A stretch of 35,483 bases of DNA from Candidatus Mediterraneibacter intestinigallinarum (GTDB lineage Bacteria > Bacillota > Clostridia > Lachnospirales > Lachnospiraceae). The position numbers were made by a program, and so were the translations under genes. The DNA is taken from positions 1 to 35,483 of the forward strand of contig DWXI01000111.1 in NCBI GenBank assembly GCA_019119265.1, given 5' to 3'. The notes below the pieces were generated by a model, which saw only the letters and a list, made by a program, of their open reading frames with translations, was not told where the DNA came from and ran no database searches. This document shows positions 16,030 through 24,355 of this stretch, in pieces (position 1 is the first letter of the stretch; the number at the start of each line of letters is the position of its first letter).

Positions 16030-16665
16030 ATGACAAAGAAGCAGCGTGCTTTGGAAGTAATCCAACGATTGAAAGAAGAATATCCGGATGCGGGCTGTAC
16101 TCTGGATTATGATCAGGCATGGAAACTCCTGGTCAGCGTACGGCTTGCAGCACAGTGTACAGACGCCCGGGTTAATGTGGTGGTAGAAGGACTTTATGAA
16201 AAATATCCGGATATCAACGCACTGGCCGATGCGGATGTGAACGACATCGAGGAGATCGTGCGGCCCTGCGGGCTGGGAAGAAGCAAAGCCCGTGATATCA
16301 GCGCATGTATGAAGATGATCCGGGATGAATACGACGGAAAAGTTCCTGATGATTTTGATGCGCTTCTGAAGCTCCCCGGCGTCGGGAGAAAGAGCGCGAA
16401 TCTGATCATGGGCGACGTATTCGGAAAGCCGGCTATCGTGACGGATACCCACTGCATCCGGCTCGTCAACCGGATTGGCCTTGTGGATGGAATCAAAGAG
16501 CCGAAGAAAGTGGAGATGGCTCTCTGGAAGATCATTCCTCCAGAGGAGGGAAGTGATTTTTGCCACAGACTCGTCTATCACGGACGGGATGTATGTACCG
16601 CACGGACGAAACCGCACTGCGACAAATGCTGCCTTGCGGACGTCTGCAAGAAAGTCGGCGTATAA
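16030..16665 (+). CDS. nth: Endonuclease III
   Basis: This is a 211-residue base-excision-repair DNA glycosylase/AP lyase for oxidised pyrimidines. The helix-hairpin-helix 'LPGVGRKSANLI' contains the catalytic Lys121, and the catalytic Asp139 is in 'VTDTHCIRL'. The four iron-sulphur cysteines are C189, C197, C200 and C206. This gives spacing C-x7-C-x2-C-x5-C, one residue longer in the first gap than the E. coli enzyme. AAGGAA precedes the ATG. The gene is 39 bases after the PF06541-family gene and probably in the same transcript. Confidence 0.96.
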   Translation: MTKKQRALEVIQRLKEEYPDAGCTLDYDQAWKLLVSVRLAAQCTDARVNVVVEGLYEKYPDINALADADVNDIEEIVRPCGLGRSKARDISACMKMIRDEYDGKVPDDFDALLKLPGVGRKSANLIMGDVFGKPAIVTDTHCIRLVNRIGLVDGIKEPKKVEMALWKIIPPEEGSDFCHRLVYHGRDVCTARTKPHCDKCCLADVCKKVGV

Positions 16666-16718
16666 CGCAGGCATTACGCATTGTCTGCCGGATAGAGGAA
16701 GAAGAACCGGCATGAAGA

Positions 16719-16746
16719 TTGAGAAACGAATAAAAACATATAAAAT
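16719..16746 (+). promoter_or_regulatory. Putative promoter of flavodiiron fusion gene
   Basis: TTGAGA (16719-16724), a 16-base spacer and TAAAAT (16741-16746) lie 29 bases before the start codon in AT-rich DNA. Confidence 0.55.
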
Positions 16747-16775
16747 TATTTAAAATAAGAGAGAAGGAGGCAGAC

Positions 16776-19310
16776 ATGAAAAGTATTAAATTGCGAGACA
16801 ACTTTTATTGGACAGGAATCATCGACGATCAGCTTCGGGTATTTGACATCATCATGTATACGGAGTTTGGAACGACTTATAACTCCTATGTGATGAAAGC
16901 CGGCAGTAAGACGGTGCTTTTTGAGACGGCGAAGGCGAAATTCTTCGATGAGTATCTTGAGAAACTGCAGGAAGTTATTGATGTGCACAAGATTGATTAC
17001 CTCGTAGTGAGCCATACGGAACCTGACCATGCGGGAAGTGTGGAGAAACTTTTGGACTATAGTCCTCAGATGAAGATTATCGCTACAGGATGTGCTATCG
17101 GTTTCCTCAAAGAGATCGTAAACCGCGATTTTGTCGGAATCGCTGCAAGAGATGAGGAGAAGATGACGATCGGAAACCGGACGCTTAAGTTTATGTTTGT
17201 GCCAAATCTGCATTGGCCGGATACGATGTATACGTTTATCGAGGAAGAACAGATTCTGGTCACCTGCGATTCGTTTGGCTCCCACTACTGTCTGCCGGAA
17301 GTGGTTTCCACGGAGATCAGGTGCGAAGAAGACTACCAGAAGGCGCTGAAGTATTACTATGACTGTATTATCGGTCCGTTTAAACCGTTTATGCTAAAAG
17401 CTTTGGACCGGGTAGAGAAGATGGACATTTCTATGGTCTGCACGGGCCATGGTCCGGTTCTGGTAGGCGATCGTATCAAGGCGGTCATGAGACAGTACAG
17501 AGAGTGGTCGACGGTTGTAAATCCGAATCCGGGAAAGACAGTTATTATCCCCTATGTGAGCGCTTATGGATATACGAAAGCGCTGGCGGAAAAGATTGCC
17601 GAAGGCGTGAGAGACAGTGGAGATATTGACGTACGCTCGTATGATATGGTTGAGGCCGATCCGGAAAAAGTAAACGAAGAGCTTCTTTTTGCAGACGGCA
17701 TACTGTTCGGTACTCCGACTATTGTTGGAGAAGCGCTGAAACCGATCTGGGATCTTACACTCAGCATGTTCCCTGCGACGCACGGCGGGAAATATGCAGG
17801 TGCATTTGGAAGCTATGGCTGGAGCGGAGAAGGTGTGCCCAACATCACAGCCAGATTAAAGCAGCTTAAGATGAAAGTTTCGGAAGGGTTCCGGGTTCGC
17901 TTCAAACCGTCTGAGGCGGATCTGGTAAGCGCCTATGAATACGGATATCAGTTTGGGTGTGTAGTTCAGAACAAAGAGCCGGTGAAACCGAAGAAGAAGG
18001 GAACAAGGAGCCTTGTAAAATGTCTTGTCTGCGGAGAGATATTTGATGCTTCCCTGGAAATCTGTCCGGTGTGCGGCGTGGGAAAAGAGAATTTTGTTCC
18101 GGTGGATGTGGAGGAAACCGGATATGAGAACAACACCCACGAGTACTATGTGATTCTTGGAAACGGTGCGGCCGGATTCAATGCTGCAAAGGCAATCCGT
18201 GAGAGGGATAAGACCGGATCGATCGTGATGATCTCCAACGAGCCTTATCCTTCCTATAACAGACCTATGCTTACAAAATCCATTGTGGCAGGGCTGAGTG
18301 CCGAGCAGATTGCCATTGAAGGTCCGAGGTGGTATGAAGAGAATAAAATTTATCAGATGCTGGGAAAAAAGATAAAGACTGTTGATATGAAAGAGCGGGA
18401 AGTGCTTCTGGAAAGCGGAGAAAAGATTCAGTTTACCCGCCTGATATATGCGTTGGGAAGCGAATGCTTTATCCCGCCGGTGAAAGGCAGTGATCTTCCT
18501 GAGGTAGCTGCGATCCGCAGACTCTCTGATGTGGAAAGAGTAGAGAAACTTATGGAGAACGCGGACAGCGCAGTTGTGATCGGAGGCGGTGTTCTCGGGC
18601 TTGAAGCAGCCTGGGAGCTGAAGAAAGCAGGAATGTCAGTAACCGTGCTGGAGGCTGCGCCAATCCTTATGGGGCGTCAGCTTGACAACGGTTCGGCAGA
18701 AATATTAAAGGAGATGGCCGCAAAGCAGGGCGTGACGATCCGTACAGGGGTGTCTGTGGAAGCGATCGAAGGCGATGAACATGTGAGTGGAGTGCGCCTT
18801 GCGGACGGCGAAACGGTTCCTGCTGAAATGGTTATTATTTCAGCAGGCGTTAGGGCGAATACGGAACTTGCCCGTAAGATGGATCTGGAGATCGGACGCG
18901 CCGTAAAAACGGACAGCCATATGGCGACGAATGTACCGGGAATCTATGCATGCGGCGATTGCGCCGAGTATGAGGGAATAAATTATGCAATCTGGCCGGA
19001 GGCAGTAGAACAGGGGCGTATTGCAGGCGCAAATGCTGCGGGCGAAGAACTGGAATATGAGCCGGTTGAGGCCGCTCTTACATTCCATGGCATGAATACG
19101 GCGCTGTTTGCAGCGGGAGATAACGGAAAGAATCCGAATCTGCTGTATAAGACAGTGGAGTTCCGGGATATGGGAAAAGGCCAGTACCGGAAATATTTCT
19201 TCCTTAACAACAGGTTGTCGGGGGTGATCATGATAGGTGATCTCAGCGAGATGGCAAAGATGACAGAAGCGCTTAAAAAGCATGCCCTGTATAAAGATGT
19301 GATTCAGTAA
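16776..19310 (+). CDS. Flavodiiron protein-rubredoxin-NADH:rubredoxin oxidoreductase fusion (class F-type)
   Basis: This 844-residue cytosolic enzyme joins three parts. A metallo-beta-lactamase-like diiron domain (1-250) has ligands H80, E82, D84 and H85 in 'SHTEPDHAGS', plus later Asp and His ligands, and is followed by a flavodoxin FMN domain (about 250-400). A tiny rubredoxin has Cys416, 419, 430 and 433; the 10-residue gap between the pairs marks a short-spaced type. An FAD/NAD(P) oxidoreductase follows (about 454-844), with 'GNGAAGFNA', a second Rossmann motif 'GGGVLGLEAA' near 600 and 'ACGDCAEY' near 725. Electrons would pass from NADH through FAD, the iron centre and FMN to the diiron site, reducing O2 to water or NO to N2O. 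This is a single-chain oxygen or NO detoxifier typical of anaerobic Clostridia. AAGGAGG precedes the ATG. Confidence 0.95.
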   Translation: MKSIKLRDNFYWTGIIDDQLRVFDIIMYTEFGTTYNSYVMKAGSKTVLFETAKAKFFDEYLEKLQEVIDVHKIDYLVVSHTEPDHAGSVEKLLDYSPQMKIIATGCAIGFLKEIVNRDFVGIAARDEEKMTIGNRTLKFMFVPNLHWPDTMYTFIEEEQILVTCDSFGSHYCLPEVVSTEIRCEEDYQKALKYYYDCIIGPFKPFMLKALDRVEKMDISMVCTGHGPVLVGDRIKAVMRQYREWSTVVNPNPGKTVIIPYVSAYGYTKALAEKIAEGVRDSGDIDVRSYDMVEADPEKVNEELLFADGILFGTPTIVGEALKPIWDLTLSMFPATHGGKYAGAFGSYGWSGEGVPNITARLKQLKMKVSEGFRVRFKPSEADLVSAYEYGYQFGCVVQNKEPVKPKKKGTRSLVKCLVCGEIFDASLEICPVCGVGKENFVPVDVEETGYENNTHEYYVILGNGAAGFNAAKAIRERDKTGSIVMISNEPYPSYNRPMLTKSIVAGLSAEQIAIEGPRWYEENKIYQMLGKKIKTVDMKEREVLLESGEKIQFTRLIYALGSECFIPPVKGSDLPEVAAIRRLSDVERVEKLMENADSAVVIGGGVLGLEAAWELKKAGMSVTVLEAAPILMGRQLDNGSAEILKEMAAKQGVTIRTGVSVEAIEGDEHVSGVRLADGETVPAEMVIISAGVRANTELARKMDLEIGRAVKTDSHMATNVPGIYACGDCAEYEGINYAIWPEAVEQGRIAGANAAGEELEYEPVEAALTFHGMNTALFAAGDNGKNPNLLYKTVEFRDMGKGQYRKYFFLNNRLSGVIMIGDLSEMAKMTEALKKHALYKDVIQ

Positions 19311-19329
19311 AACTGTTTTCATTTTCCTC

Positions 19330-19358
19330 TTGATGAATCATCCCATTTAGTATATACT
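19330..19358 (+). promoter_or_regulatory. Putative promoter of HPr-like gene
   Basis: TTGATG (19330-19335), a 17-base spacer and TATACT (19353-19358), 28 bases before the start codon. Confidence 0.7.
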
Positions 19359-19386
19359 ACCAAGGGTGCTAACAGGAGGTCAGAAA

Positions 19387-19626
19387 ATGGTTGAGAAAAA
19401 AATCAAATTCATAACGTCAGGTCAGTTGATGAGCTTTTGCGATACATGCCGTAAATTGAAATCAGATGTAGATGTGACAGATATGGCTAATCGTAATTTC
19501 CGTATCGACGGAAAGTCGATACTCGGTCTGATGTCGATCAAGCTGGGGCTGCCTATGCGGCTGGTCGTAGACGGGGAGGATGAAGAGCTGGCACATCAAT
19601 ATTTTACGAAATATGAGTTTGAATAA
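19387..19626 (+). CDS. HPr-like protein lacking the phosphorylatable histidine
   Basis: This 79-residue protein matches HPr in its second half, with 'DGKSILGLMSIKLGLPMRL' around Ser44, the counterpart of regulatory Ser46. The first half lacks the HARPA active-site loop: there is no His between residues 1 and 60, and the region is about three residues shorter than in B. subtilis HPr. It therefore cannot carry PTS phosphate in the usual way. A Crh-like role, in which a Ser-phosphorylated form acts with CcpA, is possible but unproven. The start was taken at 19387, where AGGAGG lies 6 bases upstream. It is monocistronic, with its own promoter and a strong terminator. Confidence 0.85.
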   Translation: MVEKKIKFITSGQLMSFCDTCRKLKSDVDVTDMANRNFRIDGKSILGLMSIKLGLPMRLVVDGEDEELAHQYFTKYEFE

Positions 19627-19636
19627 CAGAAAGAAC

Positions 19637-19682
19637 AAAAGGAGCATTTGCCGTTCAGAACGGTGTAAATGCTCCTTTTTTG
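19637..19682. terminator. Bidirectional terminator between HPr-like and MATE genes
   Basis: A 13-base perfect stem (19637-19649 with 19668-19680) has an AAAAGGAGC outer part and is followed by six Ts on the + strand; it is preceded by As that become Ts on the minus strand. It serves both convergent genes. Its left half includes the stop codon and last codons of the MATE gene. Confidence 0.9.
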
Positions 19683-21004
19683 TATGATTTCAGAAGGAAA
19701 AATGCTATGACGGCGGCGCAGAGCTCTCCGGTGGGAAAAGCAATCCATATACCGAGCGGGCCCAAGAAGCGGGAAAGGATAAAACTCAGCGGTATGGTGA
19801 TCACGAACTGTCGGAGCAGGGAGATGATCAGAGAATCACGTCCGTTTCCAAGAGCCTCGAATGTGCCGGAGTAAATTACCCCGACAGATGACACGAGAAA
19901 GCCGAGGCATACGACCCTCAGGGCTGATACACCGGCCTGCATCAGGTCTGTATCGGCTTCGAAGAGTGCGAAAATCTGTTCAGGGAGAAAAAGTGCCAGG
20001 AGTGTTCCAATCAGCATGATAGCCGCTGCGGAGATCAGACTGTAACGGATCGTACTGCGCACTCTTTTGTATTCGCCCGCTCCGTAATTGTAGCCTATGA
20101 TCGGACGCATTCCCTGAACAATTCCGTTTGCCGGCATATAAATAAATGTCTGCAGCTTGTAATAAACGCCAAGTACCGCGACGTACAGATCCGAGAAAGC
20201 GGCGAGGAAGCTGTTCAGGATGCTGATCAGCACCGAGGGCAGCAGCATCATGATGCTGGACGGGATTCCCACGCCGTATATCTGGCATATCAGCTTCCGG
20301 TCCGGTTTCATATATTTTGCACGGATACTTACAGCGTAAGGCTTTCTGATATATACGATAACATACAGCAGAAAAGCGCAGATCTGTCCGATAACCGTAG
20401 CGATAGCGGCGCCGGCGACTCCCAGTTCAGGGAATCCCAGGAGACCGAAAATCAGGATTGGGTCAAGTATGATATTGATCATACATCCTGCAATGAGCAG
20501 GTACATGGTGATCTTCATCTTTCCAATGCTCTGGAAGATCTTTTCAAATGCGAGCTGCAGCAGCGCGCCGAACGACAGGCAGAGTACGATGTAAGTGTAA
20601 TCGCAGGCGTCTTTCAGGATGGCCGGATCACTGGTGAACAGTGACAGAAACGGTTTGGTGATAAAGATTCCGGCCAGAATGAAGAGGAGACAGTGGAAAA
20701 ATGTCAGCACCACGCCAAGCGTGGCTGCGCGATCAGCCCTCTCCTGGTCGCCTGCGCCGAGGTGGATAGAGACGGCCGAACTTATTCCCACACCGATGCC
20801 TACTCCTACGGAGACGATGGCGTTCTGCAGGGGATATGCAAGGGAAACCGCAGTCAGTGCATCGGTTCCCAGCCTTGATACGTAGATACTGTCCACGATA
20901 TTATAGAGGGATTGGATCAGCATGGACAGCATCATGGGAACGGACATTGAGACAAGAAGGGAAGAGACCGGACGGGTCCGCATGAATGAATTTTCCTTTT
21001 CCAT
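19655..21004 (-). CDS. MATE family multidrug/Na+ or H+ antiporter
   Basis: This 449-residue protein has about 12 membrane helices. The two-fold repeated MATE pattern is visible: 'SVPMMLSMLIQSLYNIVDSIYVSR' near the start, an 'A..T' block with 'GLAGVAIATVIGQ'-like sequence in the first half, and 'GMRPIIGYNYGAG' in the second. These antiporters use Na+ or H+ gradients to export cationic or drug-like compounds; the substrate is not predictable. The start is set at the ATG at 21004, since the TTG at 21022 lies within the GAAAGGAG ribosome binding site. It is 29 bases downstream of mntP and is probably co-transcribed with it, so it may come under the manganese riboswitch. Confidence 0.93.
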   Translation of the reverse strand: MEKENSFMRTRPVSSLLVSMSVPMMLSMLIQSLYNIVDSIYVSRLGTDALTAVSLAYPLQNAIVSVGVGIGVGISSAVSIHLGAGDQERADRAATLGVVLTFFHCLLFILAGIFITKPFLSLFTSDPAILKDACDYTYIVLCLSFGALLQLAFEKIFQSIGKMKITMYLLIAGCMINIILDPILIFGLLGFPELGVAGAAIATVIGQICAFLLYVIVYIRKPYAVSIRAKYMKPDRKLICQIYGVGIPSSIMMLLPSVLISILNSFLAAFSDLYVAVLGVYYKLQTFIYMPANGIVQGMRPIIGYNYGAGEYKRVRSTIRYSLISAAAIMLIGTLLALFLPEQIFALFEADTDLMQAGVSALRVVCLGFLVSSVGVIYSGTFEALGNGRDSLIISLLRQFVITIPLSFILSRFLGPLGIWIAFPTGELCAAVIAFFLLKSYKKGAFTPF

Positions 21005-21033
21005 AAACAGATCTCCTTTCAAAACGTCGATTG

Positions 21034-21594
21034 CTAGAAAATTCCGAGATGCTCCAGAAGGATTTTGACACCCAGCAGGATCAGGATGGCGCCGCCGGCA
21101 AATTCGGCTTTTGATTTATATTTTGTGCCGAATACATTTCCAATCTTCACGCCGATGGCGGAGATCACAAATGTAGTGACGCCGATAAAGGAAACTGCGG
21201 CAATGATATGCACGTCAAGGAAAGCAAAGGTAATGCCCACTGCCAGCGCGTCAATGCTGGTGGCGACAGCAAGCAGGAACATGGTTTTGATATCCAGAGA
21301 ATCATCTTCTTTCTCGCAGTCGCCTGAACAGGCCTCCTTGATCATGTTTGCTCCGATGATCCCAAGAAGGATGAATGCGATCCAGTGATCGATGGCGGTG
21401 ATCTTATCCCGGAACTGATAGCCCAGCAGGTATCCCAGAGCCGGCATCAGAGCCTGGAATCCCCCGAACCATAAACCTACGATCCCGGCCTTTTTGACCG
21501 AAATCTTCGGCATTGCAAGTCCCTTACAGACAGAAACGGCAAAGGCGTCCATTGATAAACCTACAGCAAGTATAAACAGTTCTAATAATCCCAT
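21034..21594 (-). CDS. mntP: Manganese efflux pump MntP
   Basis: This 186-residue, six-helix membrane protein of the MntP (YebN) family exports excess Mn2+. Conserved acidic residues sit in '[14 protein letters not shown]' and '[11 protein letters not shown]', the internal repeat pair of the family. The ATG at 21594 follows GAGGAG. A long leader (21595-21871) contains a manganese riboswitch with a terminator, so expression should rise when manganese is abundant. MATE is the next gene in the unit. Confidence 0.96.
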   Translation of the reverse strand: MGLLELFILAVGLSMDAFAVSVCKGLAMPKISVKKAGIVGLWFGGFQALMPALGYLLGYQFRDKITAIDHWIAFILLGIIGANMIKEACSGDCEKEDDSLDIKTMFLLAVATSIDALAVGITFAFLDVHIIAAVSFIGVTTFVISAIGVKIGNVFGTKYKSKAEFAGGAILILLGVKILLEHLGIF

Positions 21595-21612
21595 TTTCTT
21601 TTCTCCTCAGTG

Positions 21613-21715
21613 TAAGATTGGGGAGCCTGCAGAGCATCCCCGTTATTAATTGCAGACAACGCTCAGCCCGCGTCATTCGTAAAGCCGCACTGACGCCGGA
21701 TGACTGACCGGTGCA
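21613..21715 (-). other. mntP leader downstream of the riboswitch terminator
   Basis: About 100 bases lie between the riboswitch terminator and the mntP ribosome binding site. They can form small hairpins, such as GCGTCA with TGACGC, and a GGGGA..TCCCC stem near 21613-21644. No reading frame with a ribosome binding site was found here. The function is unknown. Confidence 0.4.
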
Positions 21716-21716
21716 T

Positions 21717-21743
21717 AAAAAAAGCAGGCACATGCTGTACCTG
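21717..21743 (-). terminator. Riboswitch-controlled intrinsic terminator
   Basis: On the minus strand an 8-pair stem (with one G-U pair) and a 3-base loop (21725-21743) is followed by seven Ts (21717-21723). Its 5' half GTACAGC can instead pair with the 3' half of the upstream hairpin (21752-21776), giving mutually exclusive terminator and antiterminator forms. Confidence 0.8.
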
Positions 21744-21751
21744 TCATAAAA

Positions 21752-21871
21752 CATGTACAGCAAAAAACTGTACATGAGTCTCATTATTTAAGATAAGCCA
21801 GGCCCTGGCCGGGGCCAGTATGTTGACTTACCACGCAGTAATACGCCAATTACTCCCTCACGAACTGATAA
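21752..21871 (-). ncRNA. yybP-ykoY manganese riboswitch
   Basis: Read on the minus strand, the leader shows the family's conserved blocks in order: GAGGGAGTA (21851-21859 region), GTCAACAT (about 21820-21827), and AATGAGAC (about 21777-21785), separated by two helical arms including a GGCCCCGGCCAGGGCC stem. It is followed by a perfect CATGTACAG/CTGTACATG hairpin (21752-21776) and then an intrinsic terminator. This class binds Mn2+ and usually turns on mntP-type exporters, which matches the gene downstream. Boundaries are approximate. Confidence 0.85.
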
Positions 21872-21872
21872 T

Positions 21873-21901
21873 ATATTATCATCAGCACATAGAGTTTGCA
21901 A
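21873..21901 (-). promoter_or_regulatory. Putative promoter of mntP leader
   Basis: On the minus strand, TTGCAA (21896-21901) and TAATAT (21873-21878) are separated by 17 bases, just upstream of the riboswitch. Confidence 0.65.
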
Positions 21902-21943
21902 GAAAAAAATCCCGGGTTGAGAGAAGTTTTAGATTTCACAGGA

Positions 21944-21972
21944 TTGACATATTTTTTTGATAAACTTACACT
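21944..21972 (+). promoter_or_regulatory. Putative promoter of two-component operon
   Basis: TTGACA (21944-21949), 17 bases, TACACT (21967-21972). A TATAAT at 21976-21981 is too far from TTGACA to pair with it. The operon is divergent from mntP. Confidence 0.6.
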
Positions 21973-22027
21973 GTTTATAATGAAAAAGAAATCTGTCGGA
22001 CCGGAGACGCAAAAGGAGGAAACGGTG

Positions 22028-22714
22028 ATGGAAAATATGAATATAAAGATTCTTGTCGTTGATGATGAGAGCAGAATGAGAAAATTGGTGAAAGACTTTC
22101 TTGCCCGGGAGGGATATACGGTGCTTGAAGCAGGCGACGGAATGGAAGCGATGGATATTTTCTATGAAGACAAGGATATCGCACTGGTCATCCTGGACGT
22201 GATGATGCCGAAGATGGACGGATGGCAGGTATGCCGTGAAATCAGAGAATCGTCGAAAGTTCCGATCATCATGCTGACAGCAAGATCTGAAGAAAGAGAT
22301 GAACTGCAGGGATTTGATCTTGGGGTTGACGAATATATTTCCAAACCGTTCAGCCCGAAGATTCTGGTAGCCAGGGTGAACGCCATCCTGCGAAGAAGCC
22401 TGGGCAATGCAGGCGGCGATGTGATCGAGGCCGGCGGGATTGTTGTGGACAAGGCTGCCCATATCGTAAAGATCGACGGCGCTCCGGTGGAGCTCAGTTA
22501 CAAGGAATTTGAGCTTTTGTCCTACTTTATAGAGAATCAGGGAATTGCCCTTTCGAGAGAAAAAATTCTCAATAACGTATGGAACTATGACTATTTTGGA
22601 GATGCAAGGACGATTGATACCCATGTGAAAAAACTCAGGAGCAAACTGGGCGACAAAGGCGAATATATCCGTACGATCTGGGGCATGGGATATAAATTCG
22701 AGGTGGATTCATGA
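22028..22714 (+). CDS. OmpR/PhoB-type response regulator
   Basis: This 228-residue regulator has an N-terminal receiver (about 5-117) with D13-D14, phosphoacceptor D57 in 'VILDVMMPK', the conserved Thr in 'MLTARS' and Lys in 'YISKPFSP'. A C-terminal winged helix (about 130-226) has the 'SYKEFELL' and 'RTIDTHVKKLRSKLG' signatures. The start was set at 22028, where AAGGAGGA lies 7 bases upstream; the longer reading from 21896 covers the promoter region. The stop overlaps the kinase start as ATGA. The target genes cannot be inferred from this window. Confidence 0.95.
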   Translation: MENMNIKILVVDDESRMRKLVKDFLAREGYTVLEAGDGMEAMDIFYEDKDIALVILDVMMPKMDGWQVCREIRESSKVPIIMLTARSEERDELQGFDLGVDEYISKPFSPKILVARVNAILRRSLGNAGGDVIEAGGIVVDKAAHIVKIDGAPVELSYKEFELLSYFIENQGIALSREKILNNVWNYDYFGDARTIDTHVKKLRSKLGDKGEYIRTIWGMGYKFEVDS

Positions 22715-24204
22715 AATTTTCGATCAGACGGCAGATGACGCTGATATTTATCGGCCTGTTCACCTGCATAGTCGGAGGTGTTTTCATTATCAATACAGGT
22801 TTTCTCGGAACCTATTATCTTTCCCATAAGGCGAAAGACCTGATTCGGACTTACAGCGAGATAGATTCAACGCTGCAGGAAGGGAAACTTACGGATTATT
22901 CTGTCAGAAGAGGAATCCTGATCCGGACAGAGAGAGCCAACATTGATCTGGTCGTCACGGACAGCAGCGGAAATGCTGTTCTCATAACTTTGAGCGATGA
23001 CGACCCCAGGCTGAGTCAGATGCTGAGCGAACCTTTCGGACAGGACATTGATGCGAATTCTGTATTAGAGCAAAATGACAACTATATTATATATCGGTCT
23101 ACAGCGGGAACGGGAACCGGAAATGTGGAATATCTGAAAATGTGGGGATTTTTCACGGACGGCTCCTGGTTTGTGATGCAGAGTCCGCTTGCGAGCATCA
23201 GAGAAAGCGCGTCTCTTGCCAATCAGTTCCTGATTTATCTGGGTGTGGTGGGAATCGTTATAGGAAGTTTTCTCGTATGGCTGTTGTCCAGGAGAATTAC
23301 CCAGCCGATCACAGAGCTGACAAGAATTTCCCGGGATATGGCAAACCTGAATTTTGACGCAAAGTATAAAAGCAGAGGGAAAAACGAGATTGATGTTCTG
23401 GGAACTAACTTTAATAAAATGTCCGAACAGCTCGAAAAGACGATTTCAGAATTGAAGAGTGCAAACAACCAGCTCCAGAAAGATATCGAACAGAAAGAGA
23501 AATTGGAAGAAATGCGAAATGAGTTCCTGGGAAATGTTTCTCATGAGCTGAAAACTCCGATCGCATTGATCCAGGGGTATGCCGAGGGCCTGAAGGAAGG
23601 CATTAATGACGATCCCGAGAGCAGGGAGTTCTATTGCGAAGTTATTATGGATGAGGCGGACAAGATGAACCAGATGGTGAAGAATCTCCTGACTCTGAAC
23701 CAGATGGAGTTCGGATCGGACGAAGTTCAGTTTGAACGGTTTGATATCGTCGGGCTTGTGCGGGGAGTTATCGCAAGTTGTGAGATCCTGATCCAGCAGG
23801 CGGATGCTACGATTGATTTTGTCGCAGATGAAAAGCTTGACGTATGGGCGGATCAATTCAAGACTGAGCAGGTCGTGCGTAATTATCTGACTAATGCGAT
23901 CCATCATGTGGAGAACGAGAAGCGGATAGAAGTGCGGATCCGCCGGATAGAGGATAAGGCGCGTATCACGGTCTTTAACAGCGGAAAACCGATTCCGGAG
24001 GAAGATATACCTAAGCTTTGGGATAAGTTCTATAAAGTGGATAAGGCGCATACAAGAGAATATGGAGGAAATGGCATCGGTCTGTCCATTGTAAAAGCAA
24101 TCATGGAATCTTTACATCAAAAATACGGAGTACAGAACTTTGATAACGGAGTAGAATTCTGGTTTGAACTAGATGCAAAAACAGAAAATACTTCTTTACA
24201 TTAA
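22711..24204 (+). CDS. PhoR/ResE-like sensor histidine kinase
   Basis: This 497-residue membrane kinase has a first helix at about 10-32, an extracellular sensor region to about 165, and a second helix at about 170-190. A HAMP segment, a coiled coil (about 240-265), HisKA with 'NVSHELKTP' (phospho-acceptor H278) and an ATPase domain with 'GNGIGLSIVKAI' follow. It is the partner of the preceding regulator (4-base overlap). The signal is unknown. The next gene, a symporter, has its own promoter overlapping this gene's 3' end. Confidence 0.95.
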   Translation: MKFSIRRQMTLIFIGLFTCIVGGVFIINTGFLGTYYLSHKAKDLIRTYSEIDSTLQEGKLTDYSVRRGILIRTERANIDLVVTDSSGNAVLITLSDDDPRLSQMLSEPFGQDIDANSVLEQNDNYIIYRSTAGTGTGNVEYLKMWGFFTDGSWFVMQSPLASIRESASLANQFLIYLGVVGIVIGSFLVWLLSRRITQPITELTRISRDMANLNFDAKYKSRGKNEIDVLGTNFNKMSEQLEKTISELKSANNQLQKDIEQKEKLEEMRNEFLGNVSHELKTPIALIQGYAEGLKEGINDDPESREFYCEVIMDEADKMNQMVKNLLTLNQMEFGSDEVQFERFDIVGLVRGVIASCEILIQQADATIDFVADEKLDVWADQFKTEQVVRNYLTNAIHHVENEKRIEVRIRRIEDKARITVFNSGKPIPEEDIPKLWDKFYKVDKAHTREYGGNGIGLSIVKAIMESLHQKYGVQNFDNGVEFWFELDAKTENTSLH

Positions 24205-24223
24205 AGTGAAAATGCGATAAAAT
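24195..24223 (+). promoter_or_regulatory. Putative promoter of symporter gene
   Basis: TTTACA (24195-24200), 17 bases, TAAAAT (24218-24223). It overlaps the stop codon of the kinase gene and lies upstream of the 24245-24290 hairpin. Confidence 0.65.
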
Positions 24224-24244
24224 AGTAACGTTATAGAGTGGTTT

Positions 24245-24290
24245 AAGGCATACGGCATGCCGACTGTCAGCAGCGGCATGTGTATGCCTT
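24245..24290 (+). terminator. Long hairpin between kinase and symporter genes
   Basis: AAGGCATAC (24245-24253) pairs with GTATGCCTT (24282-24290), and CATGCCG/CGGCATG (24256-24262 with 24274-24280) extends the stem across a small internal mismatch. The T-run after it is weak (ATATCTGTTTT). It may end kinase transcripts, or sit in the symporter leader as an attenuator, since a promoter lies upstream of it. Confidence 0.6.
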
Positions 24291-24355
24291 ATATCTGTTT
24301 TAAGATGGGTATACGGCGATTCTATGAAAGAGAGGAATGAGAGGAGGAATTGACA

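Noticed and set aside
15868-16713. Minus-strand reading frame of 281 codons across nth
   Set aside because: nth on the + strand has all catalytic and iron-sulphur residues, and the antisense frame has no motif or start signal.
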